This document shows positions 9,709-20,434 of a DNA stretch of 64,000 bases, piece after piece. Source of the DNA: Aphelocoma coerulescens (taxonomy: Eukaryota; Chordata; Aves; Passeriformes; Corvidae); assembly GCF_041296385.1 (NCBI RefSeq), contig NW_027184065.1, forward strand, positions 620,001 to 684,000. The letters run 5' to 3'. A model generated the notes under the pieces. That model was not told the DNA's origin, did not search any database, and was given only the letters and a program-made list of their open reading frames with translations. The translations under genes were made by a program, and so were the position numbers. Within the stretch, counting starts at the first letter, position 1; the number at the start of each line of letters is the position of its first letter.

Positions 9709-12700
9709 AGGGGTCAGGGGCTCTACTTACTGGGGACCAAGAAACATCCAGAGCCCTTGATAAAAATAAAAGTCGGTCCCCAATGCCAGGAATTTGAATT
9801 CCTGGTAGATACGGGAGCAGAAAGATCAACTATCCAAGTTTTACCATCTGGGTGTAAAGTCTCCCGAGACACCGCCCTTGTAGTGGGTGCCAAGGGTGAA
9901 CCTTTTGAAGTCCCTGTTATTAAAGATGTCCTAATAGAAACCGAATCAAAATTAGGAATAGGAAGCCTTTTGTTGGCACCAGAAGCAGAGTATAACCTCA
10001 TGGGTAGAGATCTCATAGTAGAATTGGGGATAAACCTAGAGGTAATTAATAAAGAATTGAAAATCAAACTATGCCCCCTTAGAGTAGAGGATGAAGAGAA
10101 GATTAACCCCGAGGTATAGTACACACCTGACAGTGTGGGCCAACTGAACATTCCGCCCTTCTCCGTAACCATAAAAGATCCAGAAATTCCAATAAGGATC
10201 AAGCAGTATCCCATATCCCCAGAAGGGAAACGAGGACTAAAGCCTGAAATAGACAGACTAATAAGCAAGGGACTCCTAGAGCCCTGTATGTCCCCTTTTA
10301 ATACACCCATTTTACCAGTAAAGAAACCAGATGGATCCTATCGATTAGTGCATGATTTAAGAGAAATTAATAAGAGGACAGTGGCCCGGTTCCCGGTGGT
10401 TGCTAACCCATACACCCTATTAAGTAGACTAGGGCCAGAAAATCACTGGTATAGTGTAATTGATCTAAAAGATGCATTTTGGGCCTGCCCCTTAGACGAA
10501 AATAGTAGAGATTATTTTGCCTTTGAATGGGAGGACCCAGATACTCATAGGCGACAACAGTTGCGGTGGACCGTGCTGCCACAAGGGTTCACAGAATCAC
10601 CAAATTTATTTAGACAAGCATTAGAACAAATCCTCCAAGAATATCAAACAAGAGAAAACATTACTTTGATTCAGTATGTGGATGACCTCCTGATTGCAGG
10701 AAGAAAAGAAGAAGAAGTTCGGGAGGAGAGCATTAAACTGTTAAACTTTCTAAGCTTGAAGGGACTAAAAGTATCAAAGGCAAAATTACAGTTTGTAAAA
10801 GAAGAAGTAAAATATTTAGGCCATTATTTGAGTAAAGGAGAGAAGAAAATAGACCCCGAAAGAGTGAAAGGAATCCTCTCACTCCCACCACCAAGGAGCA
10901 AGAGACAAGTAAGGCAATTGCTAGGATTAGTAGGCTACTGTAGACAATGGATTGATAATTATAGTACCAAGGTCAAATTTCTGTATAACAAGCTCAGTCA
11001 TGATGGGTTATTGAAATGGAGCAGAGAGGATGAGAGGAATTTAAAACAACTGCAACAAGATTTAATTAATGCTCCAGTACTAAGTTTACCTGATTTAAAA
11101 AGACCATTTTATCTATTTGTAAACATTGAAAATGAGACAGCATATGGAGTATTAACTCAAGATTGGGCTGGGAGAAAGAAACCGGTAGGATATTTGTCAA
11201 AGCTATTAGATCCAGTAAGCAAGGGATGGCCTACATGCCTACAGGCAGTGGTAGCCTGTGCTCTCTTAGTAGAAGAAGCACGTAAAATAACTTTTAATGG
11301 GAAACTCAAGGTATTATCTCCACATAACATTAGGGGAATATTGCAACAAAAAGCTGAAAAATGGATAACAGATTCGAGACTTTTAAAGTATGAAGGGATC
11401 TTATTAGATTCCCCAAAGCTAACACTAGAGGTCACTACACTACAAAATCCGGCCCAGTTCTTATACGGAGAACCAAATGAGAATAAATTAGCCCATGATT
11501 GCATGTTAACTATAGAAGAACAAACCAAAATCCGACCGGACTTAGAAGAAGAAGAATTAGAAGAAGGGGAGAAGCTGTTTGTAGACGGATCATCTCGGGT
11601 AATAGAGGGAAAGAGAGTATCTGGCTATGCAATCATTAAAGAGGAAGGGTCAGAAGTCTTAGAGTCAGGACCTCTAAGTAGATCCTGGTCAGCTCAAGCT
11701 TGTGAATTGTATGCAGTCTTACGAGCTCTGAGATTGCTGAAAAATAAAACAGGGACAATATATACAGACTCCAAATATGCATATGGAGTGGTACATACAT
11801 TTGGGAAAATATGGGAAGAACGAGGGTTAATAAACTCTCAAGGGAAAGACTTAGTCCATCAGGAGCTAATAAGACAGCTACTCCAGGCCTTACGGGAGCC
11901 TAGAAGAATTGCTGTAGTACATCTCAGAGGTCACCAGAAAGGAATAGATTTTAGAAGTAGAGGTAATAACGCAGCAGACCAAGAAGCAAAAAGGGCAGCA
12001 CTTTTGGTTATACGACAAGTTCAGGATAAGAACCAACCAAAGGAGAAATTCCCCAATAAAACTAGGTGCATTTATAGTTTTACAGAACAAGAAAAAGAGA
12101 AACTATCACAAATGGGGCTAAAAGAAAATTCAGAAGGAGAATGGAAACTCCCAGATGGAAGAGTAGTACTACCTAAATCAATAGCAGTGGAAATTTTACA
12201 AAGGATACATAGCCAAACTCATTGGGGAACACAAGCACTAGCAGACCAGTTTGCCGCTAAGTATATGTGTATTAGAATATATAATTTGGCAAAACAAATT
12301 GTTAAAGGCTGCATAACTTGCCTTAAAGTGAATAAGGCTTATTTAAGAGAACGCCCATTGGGAGGGAGACCACTAGCACACAGGCCCTTTGCTAACATAC
12401 AACTAGATTTCACCGAATTGCCCAAAGTAAGAAGAAGTAAATACTTATTAGTTATAGTAGACCATCTAACGCATTTTGTCAAAGCATTTCCCACAGCAAG
12501 GGCAACAGCACAGACAGTGGTCAAAGTTCTATTAGAAAATATTATCCCTAGATATGGAATAATTGAGACTATTGACTCCGACCGAGGACCCCACTTTGTA
12601 TCTAAAATCATCAAAGAAGTAATGGGAATTATGGGAATAAAGTGGGAATATCATACCCCCTGGCATCCCCAAAGTTCAGGACGAGTAGAAAGAATGAATA

Positions 12701-13230
12701 GAGAAATAAAGAAGCAATTGACAAAGCTTATGCTTGAAACCAAGCTGTCGTGGGTGAAATGTCTACCATTAGCTTTGTTAAACATACGGACTCAACCAAG
12801 ATCTGACATAGAAATCTCCCCTTTTGAGATGCTGTATGGAATGCCTTATAATATGGGGGAACCTCAAGATCACCCAAATCTAAGAGACCAAAACATGAAT
12901 CATTACATTATTACCTTAATGAGATATAGAGAAGAATTATGGAAAAAGGGCATGATAACTCAAAGGCCCCCGCTAGAACTTAAACTACATCGAATTCAAC
13001 CAGGAGATTGGGTATTAATCAAATCATAGAAAGAAACCTCATTAACCCCACAATGGGAGGGACCTTATCTTGTTCTACTTACTACAGAAACAGCAATAAG
13101 AACAGCTGAAAGAGGATAGACGCATGCAAGCAGAATTAAAGGACCTGTAAAAAAGCCATCCCCCCAGTGGCAAGTAACCAGTCCTCCTGGAGACTTAAAA
13201 TTGAAAATTCAAAGAAAAGACTGTAAATGA
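9709..13230 (+). pseudogene. pol: ERV pol: protease, reverse transcriptase, RNase H, integrase
   Basis: Pol is in the same frame as gag. Protease has DTGA at 9808-9819. Reverse transcriptase has LPQGF and YVDD (10675-10686). RNase H has the first Asp at 11584, with CELYAV, TDSKYA and a final Asp region. Integrase has HHCC (12208, 12220, 12310, 12319) and a D,D(35)E triad at 12406, 12580 and 12688. TAG at 10117-10119 separates protease from reverse transcriptase. TAG codons at 13027-13029 and 13117-13119 cut the integrase C-terminus. The stretch 10120-13026 is fully open. The natural end appears to be TGA at 13228-13230, which overlaps the ATG of the next frame as ATGA. Confidence 0.93.
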
Positions 13231-13877
13231 GCAAATACAAAATCGAGTATTTACCCAATCCTCTGTATACAGATGAAGGACTAATTTTTAAAAATGATGT
13301 TAGAATAAGGTGTGGGAATTCTAATTGTAGATGTTATCCTTTTGTTTGTTATATATGTATAGTATGCAGGGAAAAGTAGTGGAGTCATTGTGAAAGGGGA
13401 ACTCCCCCCAGAGGAGTTTGCATCCCCTGCCAGAAGCTTCAAGGTCAATTTACTAATTGGGCTCTAGCACATGCAGTATCACGAGGAATTCTAAAAAAGG
13501 GGTCAAGTGAATGGTGGGAAATAGTATTTAAGGGAATTAATCCCCATTATTATTGTTACAACTTTAACTTACCGGCCCCCTTTGTAGCTGACATCTGTGA
13601 CAGCATTTGTCGCAAACGCCTGAGGGGAGTCCAGTGTAACGCTCCAGAAGTTAAGAACCGTAATTGGAACTCCTACATTAAGAGGCAAGAAACCCGACAG
13701 GCTCGATCCCAAGGACCTCCTGAAAAATACTCCTGCTGCCGAGAAGATGGTACCCCTCGTGGCCCGAAGCAACCGGGTCGACGAGCGAGGCAGAAGAGTA
13801 AAAAGCTGTGGAGGAAAGAACCCCTGTATTGGGATACTAGAGCAATGCTTGCGGAACTGCCTCAGGAGTGGGACTAG
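13227..13877 (+). pseudogene. Candidate retroviral accessory gene between pol and env, Cys-rich and basic
   Basis: A 216-codon frame (TAG stop at 13875-13877) starts at ATG 13227, overlaps the pol TGA by ATGA, and overlaps the first 131 bases of env in a different frame. Only one internal stop exists, TAG at 13377-13379 (codon 51), again one G-to-A step from Trp. By codon position, Cys falls at 29, 34, 36, 41, 44, 47, 55, 65 and 68 with His at 54, a spacing that could bind zinc. Two more Cys pairs are at 124/128 and 170/171. Residues 185-197 (RRARQKSKKLWRK) form a basic patch resembling nuclear or RNA-binding motifs, followed by a short LAELP stretch. No signal peptide or membrane segment is seen. 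Gammaretroviruses normally lack a gene here and I recognise no homologue. The function is unknown; a Tat- or Rev-like regulator is only a guess from composition. Confidence 0.65.
13742..13743 (+). promoter_or_regulatory. Possible splice acceptor for env
   Basis: CTCCTGCTGCCGAG ends directly before the env ATG at 13747. An alternative acceptor, CTCCCCCCAG, ends at 13411. Neither can be confirmed without transcripts. Confidence 0.3.
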
Positions 13878-15828
13878 AAAGCCTCAGTGTGACCCGCGAC
13901 ATGTGAAAGGGGGAAAGACACCACCAAACTATAGTAACCAAATAACTATTACCACAAATCGACTCCATCATTTAGCCCAGCGTAATATTTTTCTACTAAT
14001 CATGCTTTGCTTAATTAAATTGAACGGGGTTGAGACTTTAGAAGAGACACACTTTCCACACGAACCCTTTAAATGGTCATTAGTTAGGTTAAGTGATAAT
14101 AAGATACTACAAACAAATACCACTGTAGGGGCACCAAGTTTTCGAGCGGGATTATGTGATCTAACAGCTATTGAACACTGTGGAAAAGAACTAAACCTAA
14201 CAGGATTTTATATGTGTCCAACCGCTAATCGAGGGAAATCATACTGTAATTATCCAGGAGAATATTTCTGTGGATATTGGGGGTGCGAGACAATAGCCTC
14301 CGACTGGATCCCGGGAGGGGGACCAGACAAATTTCTGAAAGCTGGGTTCGGGCCCGTAGGGTGCACTAAGCCACGAAGAGGACCTTCTAGAGAGACGACA
14401 TATATGGGGACCTGTTCCTTTATATATATAAATATAATGCAACCCACTAATCCGGATTGGTTACTGGGGAAAATCTGGGGAATCAGACACTGGGAACCCG
14501 GGAAAGATAGAGGAAACCTAATAATGATTAAGAAAGAACACGCACCCCCTGATCCAGAACTAGTTAGACCAAACCAGGGTCTAGGGGAACTAGAGGAAAT
14601 AAGCAATATAAACAAAACTCAGCAGGTTGGTAGTATAACAATCACTCCCCAGAGCGAGAATCCAACTGATGTTAAAACAAATTTAGAATATAGTGCTCTA
14701 TGAAAGATCATGCAAGCTAGTTATGGTGTAATAAATAAGACCAATCCAGAGCTAACTAAGGAATGCTGGTTATGTTACAACATCAGGCCGCCTTTTTATG
14801 AAGGAATAGGTGTGACTGCAAAGGCTAGAAGAATTAACGGCACAAACCCAGCACAATGTCTTTGGAAACAGAGAAAAGAATCAATTCAAGGACTGACTTT
14901 GTCTCAAGTAACTGGGAAAGGAAGATGTATAGGAAACATTCCAAAACATAAAGAACATTTGTGTGAGGTAAAGATATCACCTAAAGAAGATGAAAAACCT
15001 GCAGATTGGTTGCTCCCAGCCGCAAATACTAAATGGGTGTGTAACAATATAGGAATCACACCCTGCCTTTCGCTCAAACTATTTAATTACACCCACGATT
15101 ATTGTATTCAAGTGTCCATCATACCTCGAATCACGTATCATCCTAGTGAATACATGTACCAACAACACACCACAGCAGATCATCACCTAGTAAAAAGAGA
15201 ACCTTTTACTGCATTAACCATAGCAACCCTTCTCACTATAGGAGGAGTTGGGGCAGGAACTGGAATAGCATCCTTAGTCACCCAGCAAAAAGAGTTAAGA
15301 GCACTAAGGGTCTCAGTAGATGAAGATCTAAGCCGAATAGAACAAGCAATTGATGGCCTAGTAAAATCAGTAAGATCTCTATCAGAAGTAGTCCTACAAA
15401 ATAGGAGGGGTTTAGACTTATTATTCCTTCAGCAGGGAGGACTGTGTGTAGCACTCAAAGAAGAATGCTGTGTCTACGCAGACCACACTGGGGTAGTGAT
15501 AGACACCATGACTAAACTAAGAAAACGGCTAGAACAACGGAAAAGAGAAAGAGAGGCACAACAGAGCTGGTATGAATCCTGGTTTAACCATTCACCCTGG
15601 TTAACCACTTTGTTATCTACCATCGCAGGGCCTCTAATTCTGTTAGTCCTAGGACTCACATTTAGGCCGTGTATACTTAATAAGTTAATCTCCATAGTAA
15701 AAGGGCGCTTAGAAGTAGCACATTTAATGCTCCTTAGGGCTAAATACCAGCAGATATCAGAAAATCATGAAAAAGAAATGTTAGAATTAGCTAAACAGGA
15801 GCTAAAAAGATTCAATGAACAAAAATGA
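13747..15828 (+). pseudogene. env: ERV envelope glycoprotein, gamma type, one premature stop
   Basis: The frame runs from ATG 13747 to TGA at 15826-15828, with one internal TGA at 14701-14703. Surface subunit: a hydrophobic signal segment (NIFLLIMLCLIKL) begins about 80 residues in, several N-glycosylation sequons follow, and CWLC (14764-14775) matches the disulfide-isomerase-type motif that pairs covalently with the transmembrane subunit. A KR cleavage site ends at 15198. Transmembrane subunit: hydrophobic fusion-peptide region, heptad region, LQNRRGLDLLF immunosuppressive-like segment, CX6CC (15445-15471), membrane span about 15604-15663 and a cytoplasmic tail of about 55 residues. The stop separates the N-terminal half from the CWLC-containing half. 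The transmembrane subunit is open throughout. Confidence 0.92.
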
Positions 15829-15830
15829 AC

Positions 15831-15848
15831 AAGAGAAAAAGGGGGGAT
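15831..15848 (+). promoter_or_regulatory. Polypurine tract
   Basis: AAGAGAAAAAGGGGGGAT abuts the 3' LTR and is the plus-strand primer site. Confidence 0.9.
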
Positions 15849-16314
15849 TGTAATAAATGAGGGTATTTTGTTCATTGAAAAGAGCTGACACAGGCCACAA
15901 TGTACATAACAGGAAATGTCTTAACAAATCTATATGTAAAGGTTGTAAGTGCTGTAAGTGTACTATTGTTTAAGCTCCAAGAAGAAAAGCAGGGGATACT
16001 AACTGACCAAATATGGAAAAAGTCACCCAGAGGGCACCTGAAGAAGACTACTAGCCTTCAGCCATCGACCACCAGAAGGCAGAAAACGACCCCCTAGCAA
16101 CAAGTTCACACATGCGCAGAGTACTCCCTTAAAGAAGAGTTAACAGGAAACGATCCTGCATAAAAGAAGGACTGAAATTTGCAAACCCCTGCGGCAATTC
16201 GGTGGAGCGGGGACTCCCCTGTCGCCCAGCGCTGATTTTGCTTATGCCTTGCTTGCTGTAATTAATAAATTCTCTAATTTAATTAAACCTCTTTGTCTGC
16301 CTCCATCAATCACA
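15849..16314 (+). repeat. 3' LTR
   Basis: 466 bp, same length as the 5' LTR with one mismatch (A at 16021), followed by the TTAA duplication at 16315-16318. Confidence 0.97.
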
Positions 16315-16510
16315 TTAATGTGGACCAGAAACAGTGTCTGATAATCTGCCCTTCTGATGTCATCATTGCAAAGAAAAATATGTTTATAACGGCAATGTAG
16401 CATTTTCCAGGAGATGCTGACAGGACCTGGTGTTTTCCTCCAAAATGTTTGTTCTGGGGTGATTCATCCTGTTACTGTATTTTGCATTAATCTGCGCCCA
16501 AAACTATTAC

Positions 16511-16708
16511 TCAATCTTTGAGATCCTGCACTTGGGGACCCTGTAGGGGGGGTACGACCGCCATCCTGAAGTCTGCAGCAACAAAACCCTCATTGACGAG
16601 GTGAAAGGTTTGTGTACTACAACGTAGCGCTGGGATCATGACAAATTCTATCAGTCTTGGACTTGGGTAGATATCCGCCCGCGTTCCAGTGCTCCGTAAC
16701 ACCTGTCT
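16511..16708 (-). pseudogene. HYDIN: HYDIN-like exon
   Basis: It starts after the acceptor GGAACAG (- strand). The frame contains IYPSPRLIEF and later TFHLVNEGF, which aligns without gaps to the HYDIN block that follows the 18495 exon. The donor is unclear. The frame stops at TGA about 16511, so the 3' end is approximate. Confidence 0.5.
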
Positions 16709-16849
16709 CTGTTCCAGAAAGTAGGCAAGAAAGATTTGAAAAAAAAACCAAACCAAACCACAACAGGGAAAGCTAAAAAGCTTAAACAGCTCAATCCTGC
16801 TCAAGTTATTTCTTTAGGGACAACTACCACTCTCCAGCTGAAATACTGG

Positions 16850-16904
16850 GCTTTTGGGGGAAAAAAAAAAGACACATTCACCTTTAGCGGGGGGGGGGGG
16901 GGGG
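16850..16904. repeat. A-run and long G-run, low complexity
   Basis: A run of ten A is followed shortly by an uninterrupted run of more than fifteen G just before 16904. Such runs are prone to slippage and sequencing error. Confidence 0.9.
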
Positions 16905-17330
16905 TGGTTCCGAGCGCAGGGGAGCCGGCCAAAGTCACGATACGAACACCAATACTATTTGAGCATCGTGCTTCCTTTATTGTTTACTTACACTCACTTA
17001 TATCTACAAAGCTTCACGCACTATTTCCACAGGACAGCCTCTAAGCAGCAGGGGAGCCGACCAGCATGTAACTTTTCCCAAGGCTGTTCAAGGCTGCCTG
17101 CTGCCAGGTGTCTTTCTGGCCTATCTGCAGCCTGAGGCCCCTTCAGGGGTGCTTCTGCAGCAGTCCTGGGTTGCCCCAACTCTCCTGGGCTATCATACGC
17201 CCCTGTTCCACAAGGAATCCCTATACATTCACCTCCAAATTAAAAAGGATTAAGGTAAGAGAAAGCTTCAAACTACAAATTATTGGCCCAAAGGTAAAAG
17301 CTTTTCAAGAAATCTGTAATTAAGACCAGG
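16905..17330 (-). mobile_element. Possible old LTR fragment, - strand
   Basis: On the - strand an AATAAA (plus 16976-16981) lies in sequence that resembles the end of an avian ERV LTR, running up to the G-run. Boundaries, TATA and target duplication were not established, so this is tentative. Confidence 0.3.
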
Positions 17331-17399
17331 CTGACAGTTAAACAACTGGTTATTCTAGTGGGGAGAAACCCTCCTCTTTAAGGTAAGGAGCGTGATAGT

Positions 17400-18070
17400 T
17401 AAAAGCAACTGTTTTGTCAAACTTCAGGCTCCCTGCCACAGCCTGCACTGCCTGGCCCTCCTGTTGACTGACTTACATGCAGTGCCACACTGGCCTGTGG
17501 GATATGCCCAGCCCTTGCCCTGGAGGGATCTCTGCTGAGACAAGAGATTTTGCAATTGCCCAGCAGGACTCCCTGAAAAGGCAGCCACTTCTTGGTCATG
17601 GCGAGGAAAAGTGGACCCACAATCCTTTGGGAGACACTATGCAGATCTTTCTGTAACCCATTGGTCTGTCCCAGACCCTCTGTAACCCATTGGTCCCCTG
17701 CTGATCCCCTGTATCCCTATAAAAGGAAGCCCCCTGGCTCTGTGGGGGAGAGAGCTCGTCCCTGGCTTTCCCCTTCGCCAGAGGGAACCAACAATAAAGC
17801 TACCTCTGTGCGGAACCAGCCACACGGGCCTTCTCGTCTCTCTCTGGTTTGGTTTGGCCTGGAGGCTGCCCTGCAGAGCTGAGCTGAAGTCACGAGCTGA
17901 CAATCACTAAAGAGCTGACAGCCCCTGCAAGGGCCCTCCTGCCAGCAGCTGAGGGAAGACACTGGGCCTCGGGACGGCGATCCCTTTCGGGACCATCTCT
18001 CCGGACCAGTCACCTCTTCCTGGGTCAGAGCCACGGACCCCACCACCAGCTGTAATACTGGCCCAGTGTG
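17400..18070 (+). mobile_element. Probable solo LTR, + strand
   Basis: TATAAAA at 17718-17724 and AATAAA at 17793-17798 have LTR-like spacing. Upstream, a 16-base motif CTGTAACCCATTGGTC occurs twice (about 17651 and 17680), each with an inverted CCAAT box. No coding sequence is present. The ends are approximate and no target duplication was found. A host promoter is the alternative. Confidence 0.5.
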
Positions 18071-18494
18071 ATGGTGCCATCCAGGGGATTTGGCATCATC
18101 ATTTCCGTATGTCTTAATATGTTTGGATCCTTGCAACTACTTTCCAAATGCCAGCTTTCCTTTCTTTTACAGAAAGCTCAAGGTTTCCAGAAATCTTCTG
18201 ACATTCTCTTTTGTGCTCAGAGAGATGACATGACATTTTTAAACAGATGTTTCCAAAGTTAATGGCATTTTAAAGATTAATTAACTAAAATTATCCTTGA
18301 TTCCAGCTTAGATGAACTATATGCTGTGTCAGACACTGAGATTACCACCTATAAGGCATGAGCTGTGTATGCCACCAATCCCTTCTGTCCTTCTCCATAC
18401 CAGCCTGTGCCTGTTTTCTCTGGAAGAATCCCTGTACGCTTTGCACCCTGCCAGGATGAGTTGCACAAAGGCACACGTCTCCCCTTGCACTCAC

Positions 18495-18659
18495 CAGCAA
18501 GTTTCCTTCATCCCCGAACACGCCAATAAGGACACTGGTGTCATACTTGCCCAATTTTTGGGCTTCGATTGTAACTGGAATCTCTGCTATGCTGAAAGGC
18601 TGGACAATCCCACAGGGCTCGGAGCTGGAGTAGAACACAGGAGTATCTTCCTTGCGTTT
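18495..18659 (-). pseudogene. HYDIN: HYDIN-like exon, intact
   Basis: 165 nt (55 codons), acceptor TCCCTTCTAG, donor GTGAGT, phase 0 at both ends. The frame includes SSSEPCGIVQPFS and IPVTIEAQKLG, the pattern of a HYDIN ASH-type domain edge. Confidence 0.75.
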
Positions 18660-19092
18660 CTAGAAGGGACAGAATCAAATGCAACTTCAGAGGGACCTCT
18701 GAAGAAACTTTAAAGTCCTTAACATCCACCACAATGGCAACTCACACACACTTCTAAAAATCCCCAGGAAAAAGGTGAAAGGCACAAACAAGATGCAAGA
18801 ATTGTAGGTTTAGCATTCTCAGGGGGTCCTGCAAGGAGGCTGCCAGCACAGGCGTTGGTGTCTGTGAATGCAGCAGCTTTTCACAACCCTCTAAGATCTC
18901 CCACATCCCGAAGACTAGAACATGAACTGCTTCCTCAGGAGGTTAAACTGCACCCTAAAGTTTACATTCAGGTAGGATCTTGTTCTCAGCAGATCTTTAA
19001 GACTGAATAGAAACCAGCAAACCAAACCCTTTTTTTCCCCCAATAATCTCCTCAATAATATTGGAGAGGAGGAGGTGGATGCGATGCCAAAC

Positions 19093-19228
19093 CTGGGCAA
19101 TAAGCCCGTAGCAGCCAGGAATGTGGCTGTTATTCACAATGAGGAACTTCCTCTCGTATGGCTCCTTCAGATGGCACTCATCGTAGCACAGGATGTAGGG
19201 GCACGCTGTCAGCTTAGGAACGATGCAT
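19093..19228 (-). pseudogene. HYDIN: HYDIN-like exon, intact
   Basis: 136 nt with acceptor CTTTCCCCAG and donor GTTTGG (weak). The frame reads CPYILCYDECHLKEPYERKF and continues to HIPGCYGLIAQ, a HYDIN-type block. It joins in phase 0 to the 18495-18659 exon. Confidence 0.7.
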
Positions 19229-20434
19229 CTGGGGAAAGAGATGACCCCAAGGGAATCAGAGATACTGAGAATGGAGAACGTTTACCCCTGAAGGTTGTGA
19301 AATGGAGCGTAACACATTTGTCTCTGTCAAATCAACATTTAACAGCCCTACAGTGATAAATTGCCTTCAAAGTCTTCCCACTCAAACATGTCTTGTCAAG
19401 GAAGGGCAAACCCTGAAAGGCAGCACCCAGAGGCTGCCAAGTGCCCCAGGCAGAGCACTTGTCCCACAGCTGCCTCAGCCCCTCCTTTACCCAAGAAGGC
19501 TTGAAAGGACTCCTGTAACAGTCCCAGTGATCCATGAGCTCTGGGGGAGCCTTGCCAACAAGGACCAGTGCTCACCAAGGCTCAAAGAACACAAGACTAC
19601 AGTGTCTCAGTAAAAAGAACTCCCTTCTCTCCCATGGCGCTGTTGCCCTGGCCTGAGAAGTCAGCTGGCTTGCCCCAGCCTTGGAGGGCACAAGCCACCA
19701 CCTGTCCCTACAGAGTGGGTGATCACCCTCTCCCACCTCCTACAGCTCCCTTGGTCCTTCACCCCACGGCTCTCTACACTGACTGTCCCCATTTGCACTT
19801 GCTTGACAAAACTGCTGCCCAGGCACTGACCAGACGGCTCTGCCTGGGAGAGGGAGCTGCATCCCTCTTGTCATTAAACTGATGTCCACAGCAGCATAGC
19901 AGGATGGAATTTGGCTGCAGCAAGAACAACTTCTGGGTTAAGCCTGAGAACAGTAAAGCTCAAAATGGGAAGCAGAGGGAAGGAGAAAAACTAGAGCTGA
20001 CCTGCCACATTAAGGGCTGTTTTCCCTTCATAAGATCTTGCCCTCAACCACCCTCGCTGTGAGCCACTTCCCCACTGGCAAGTGCCCTCATTAACAGAAC
20101 CAGACCCTGACTCTCGGCAAGCTGCTCCCCAAACCAATGCTGCAGGGTGCTCACAACCCAGCACAACTCCACCTCTTGCAGGAAAAAGGAGAAGAGGCCC
20201 TCGGGAAATTTGTTCCACCTCAAGCACCAAAAACCAGGCCAATAAATTATACCATTCCTGTTCCTTTTAGAAAAAGGCCCAGGGTCATGCTGGGGTGGAA
20301 GCAGGGGTGCTTTTCACCACAGGCTGCTTTCCAAGTACTGCTGTTCTCATGTCCAGCTGGGCAGAACACAAGGTCATTAAGCAACACTTCTCCTTGGGAG
20401 CTGCAGCCAGCGAAGCCTGTGCATGGCAGTGTGC
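19229..20434. other. No gene recognised
   Basis: Presumed intron or flank of the HYDIN-like fragment. No further HYDIN exon was recognised. The short ORFs here show no family signal. Confidence 0.4.

Larger units (their letters stand above)
7396..16314 (+). mobile_element. Full-length class I (gamma-type) endogenous retrovirus
   Basis: The 8919-bp provirus has 466-bp LTRs at both ends, a tRNA-His primer site, gag-pol in one frame separated by a TAG of the readthrough type, one CCHC zinc knuckle, a gamma-type env with CWLC and CX6CC motifs, a polypurine tract and a TTAA target duplication. The LTRs differ at a single base (7568 G, 16021 A). It lies in the opposite orientation to the HYDIN-like gene, in an intron. 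Every gene except the protease-distal half of pol carries at least one premature stop, yet no frameshift was seen, so damage is confined to point changes. An extra reading frame lies between pol and env. Confidence 0.97.
6281..19228 (-). pseudogene. HYDIN: HYDIN-like gene fragment, five exons, interrupted by a provirus
   Basis: Five blocks on the - strand, in HYDIN order, resemble consecutive pieces of the axonemal central-pair protein HYDIN, which is built of ASH/MSP-type Ig-like domains: 19093-19228, 18495-18659, about 16511-16708, 7028-7270 and 6281-6424. The junctions 19093/18659, 18495/16708 and 7028/6424 all join in phase 0, and the splice sites are retained, so this is a genomic duplicate rather than a processed copy. 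The third exon aligns residue for residue at its start with the expected HYDIN stretch (conserved P, I, F and I spacing). The expected exon between 16511 and 7270 was not found. Exon 7028-7270 changes frame near 7112-7119, and exon 6281-6424 has an in-frame TGA. The family assignment is from recalled HYDIN sequence. An active but diverged paralogue is possible only if the broken exons are skipped. Confidence 0.7.

Noticed and set aside
10135..13029. Pol as a separate ORF starting at 10135
   Set aside because: The first codon there is GTG in the middle of pol. The frame continues from 9709 and is only interrupted by the TAG at 10117.
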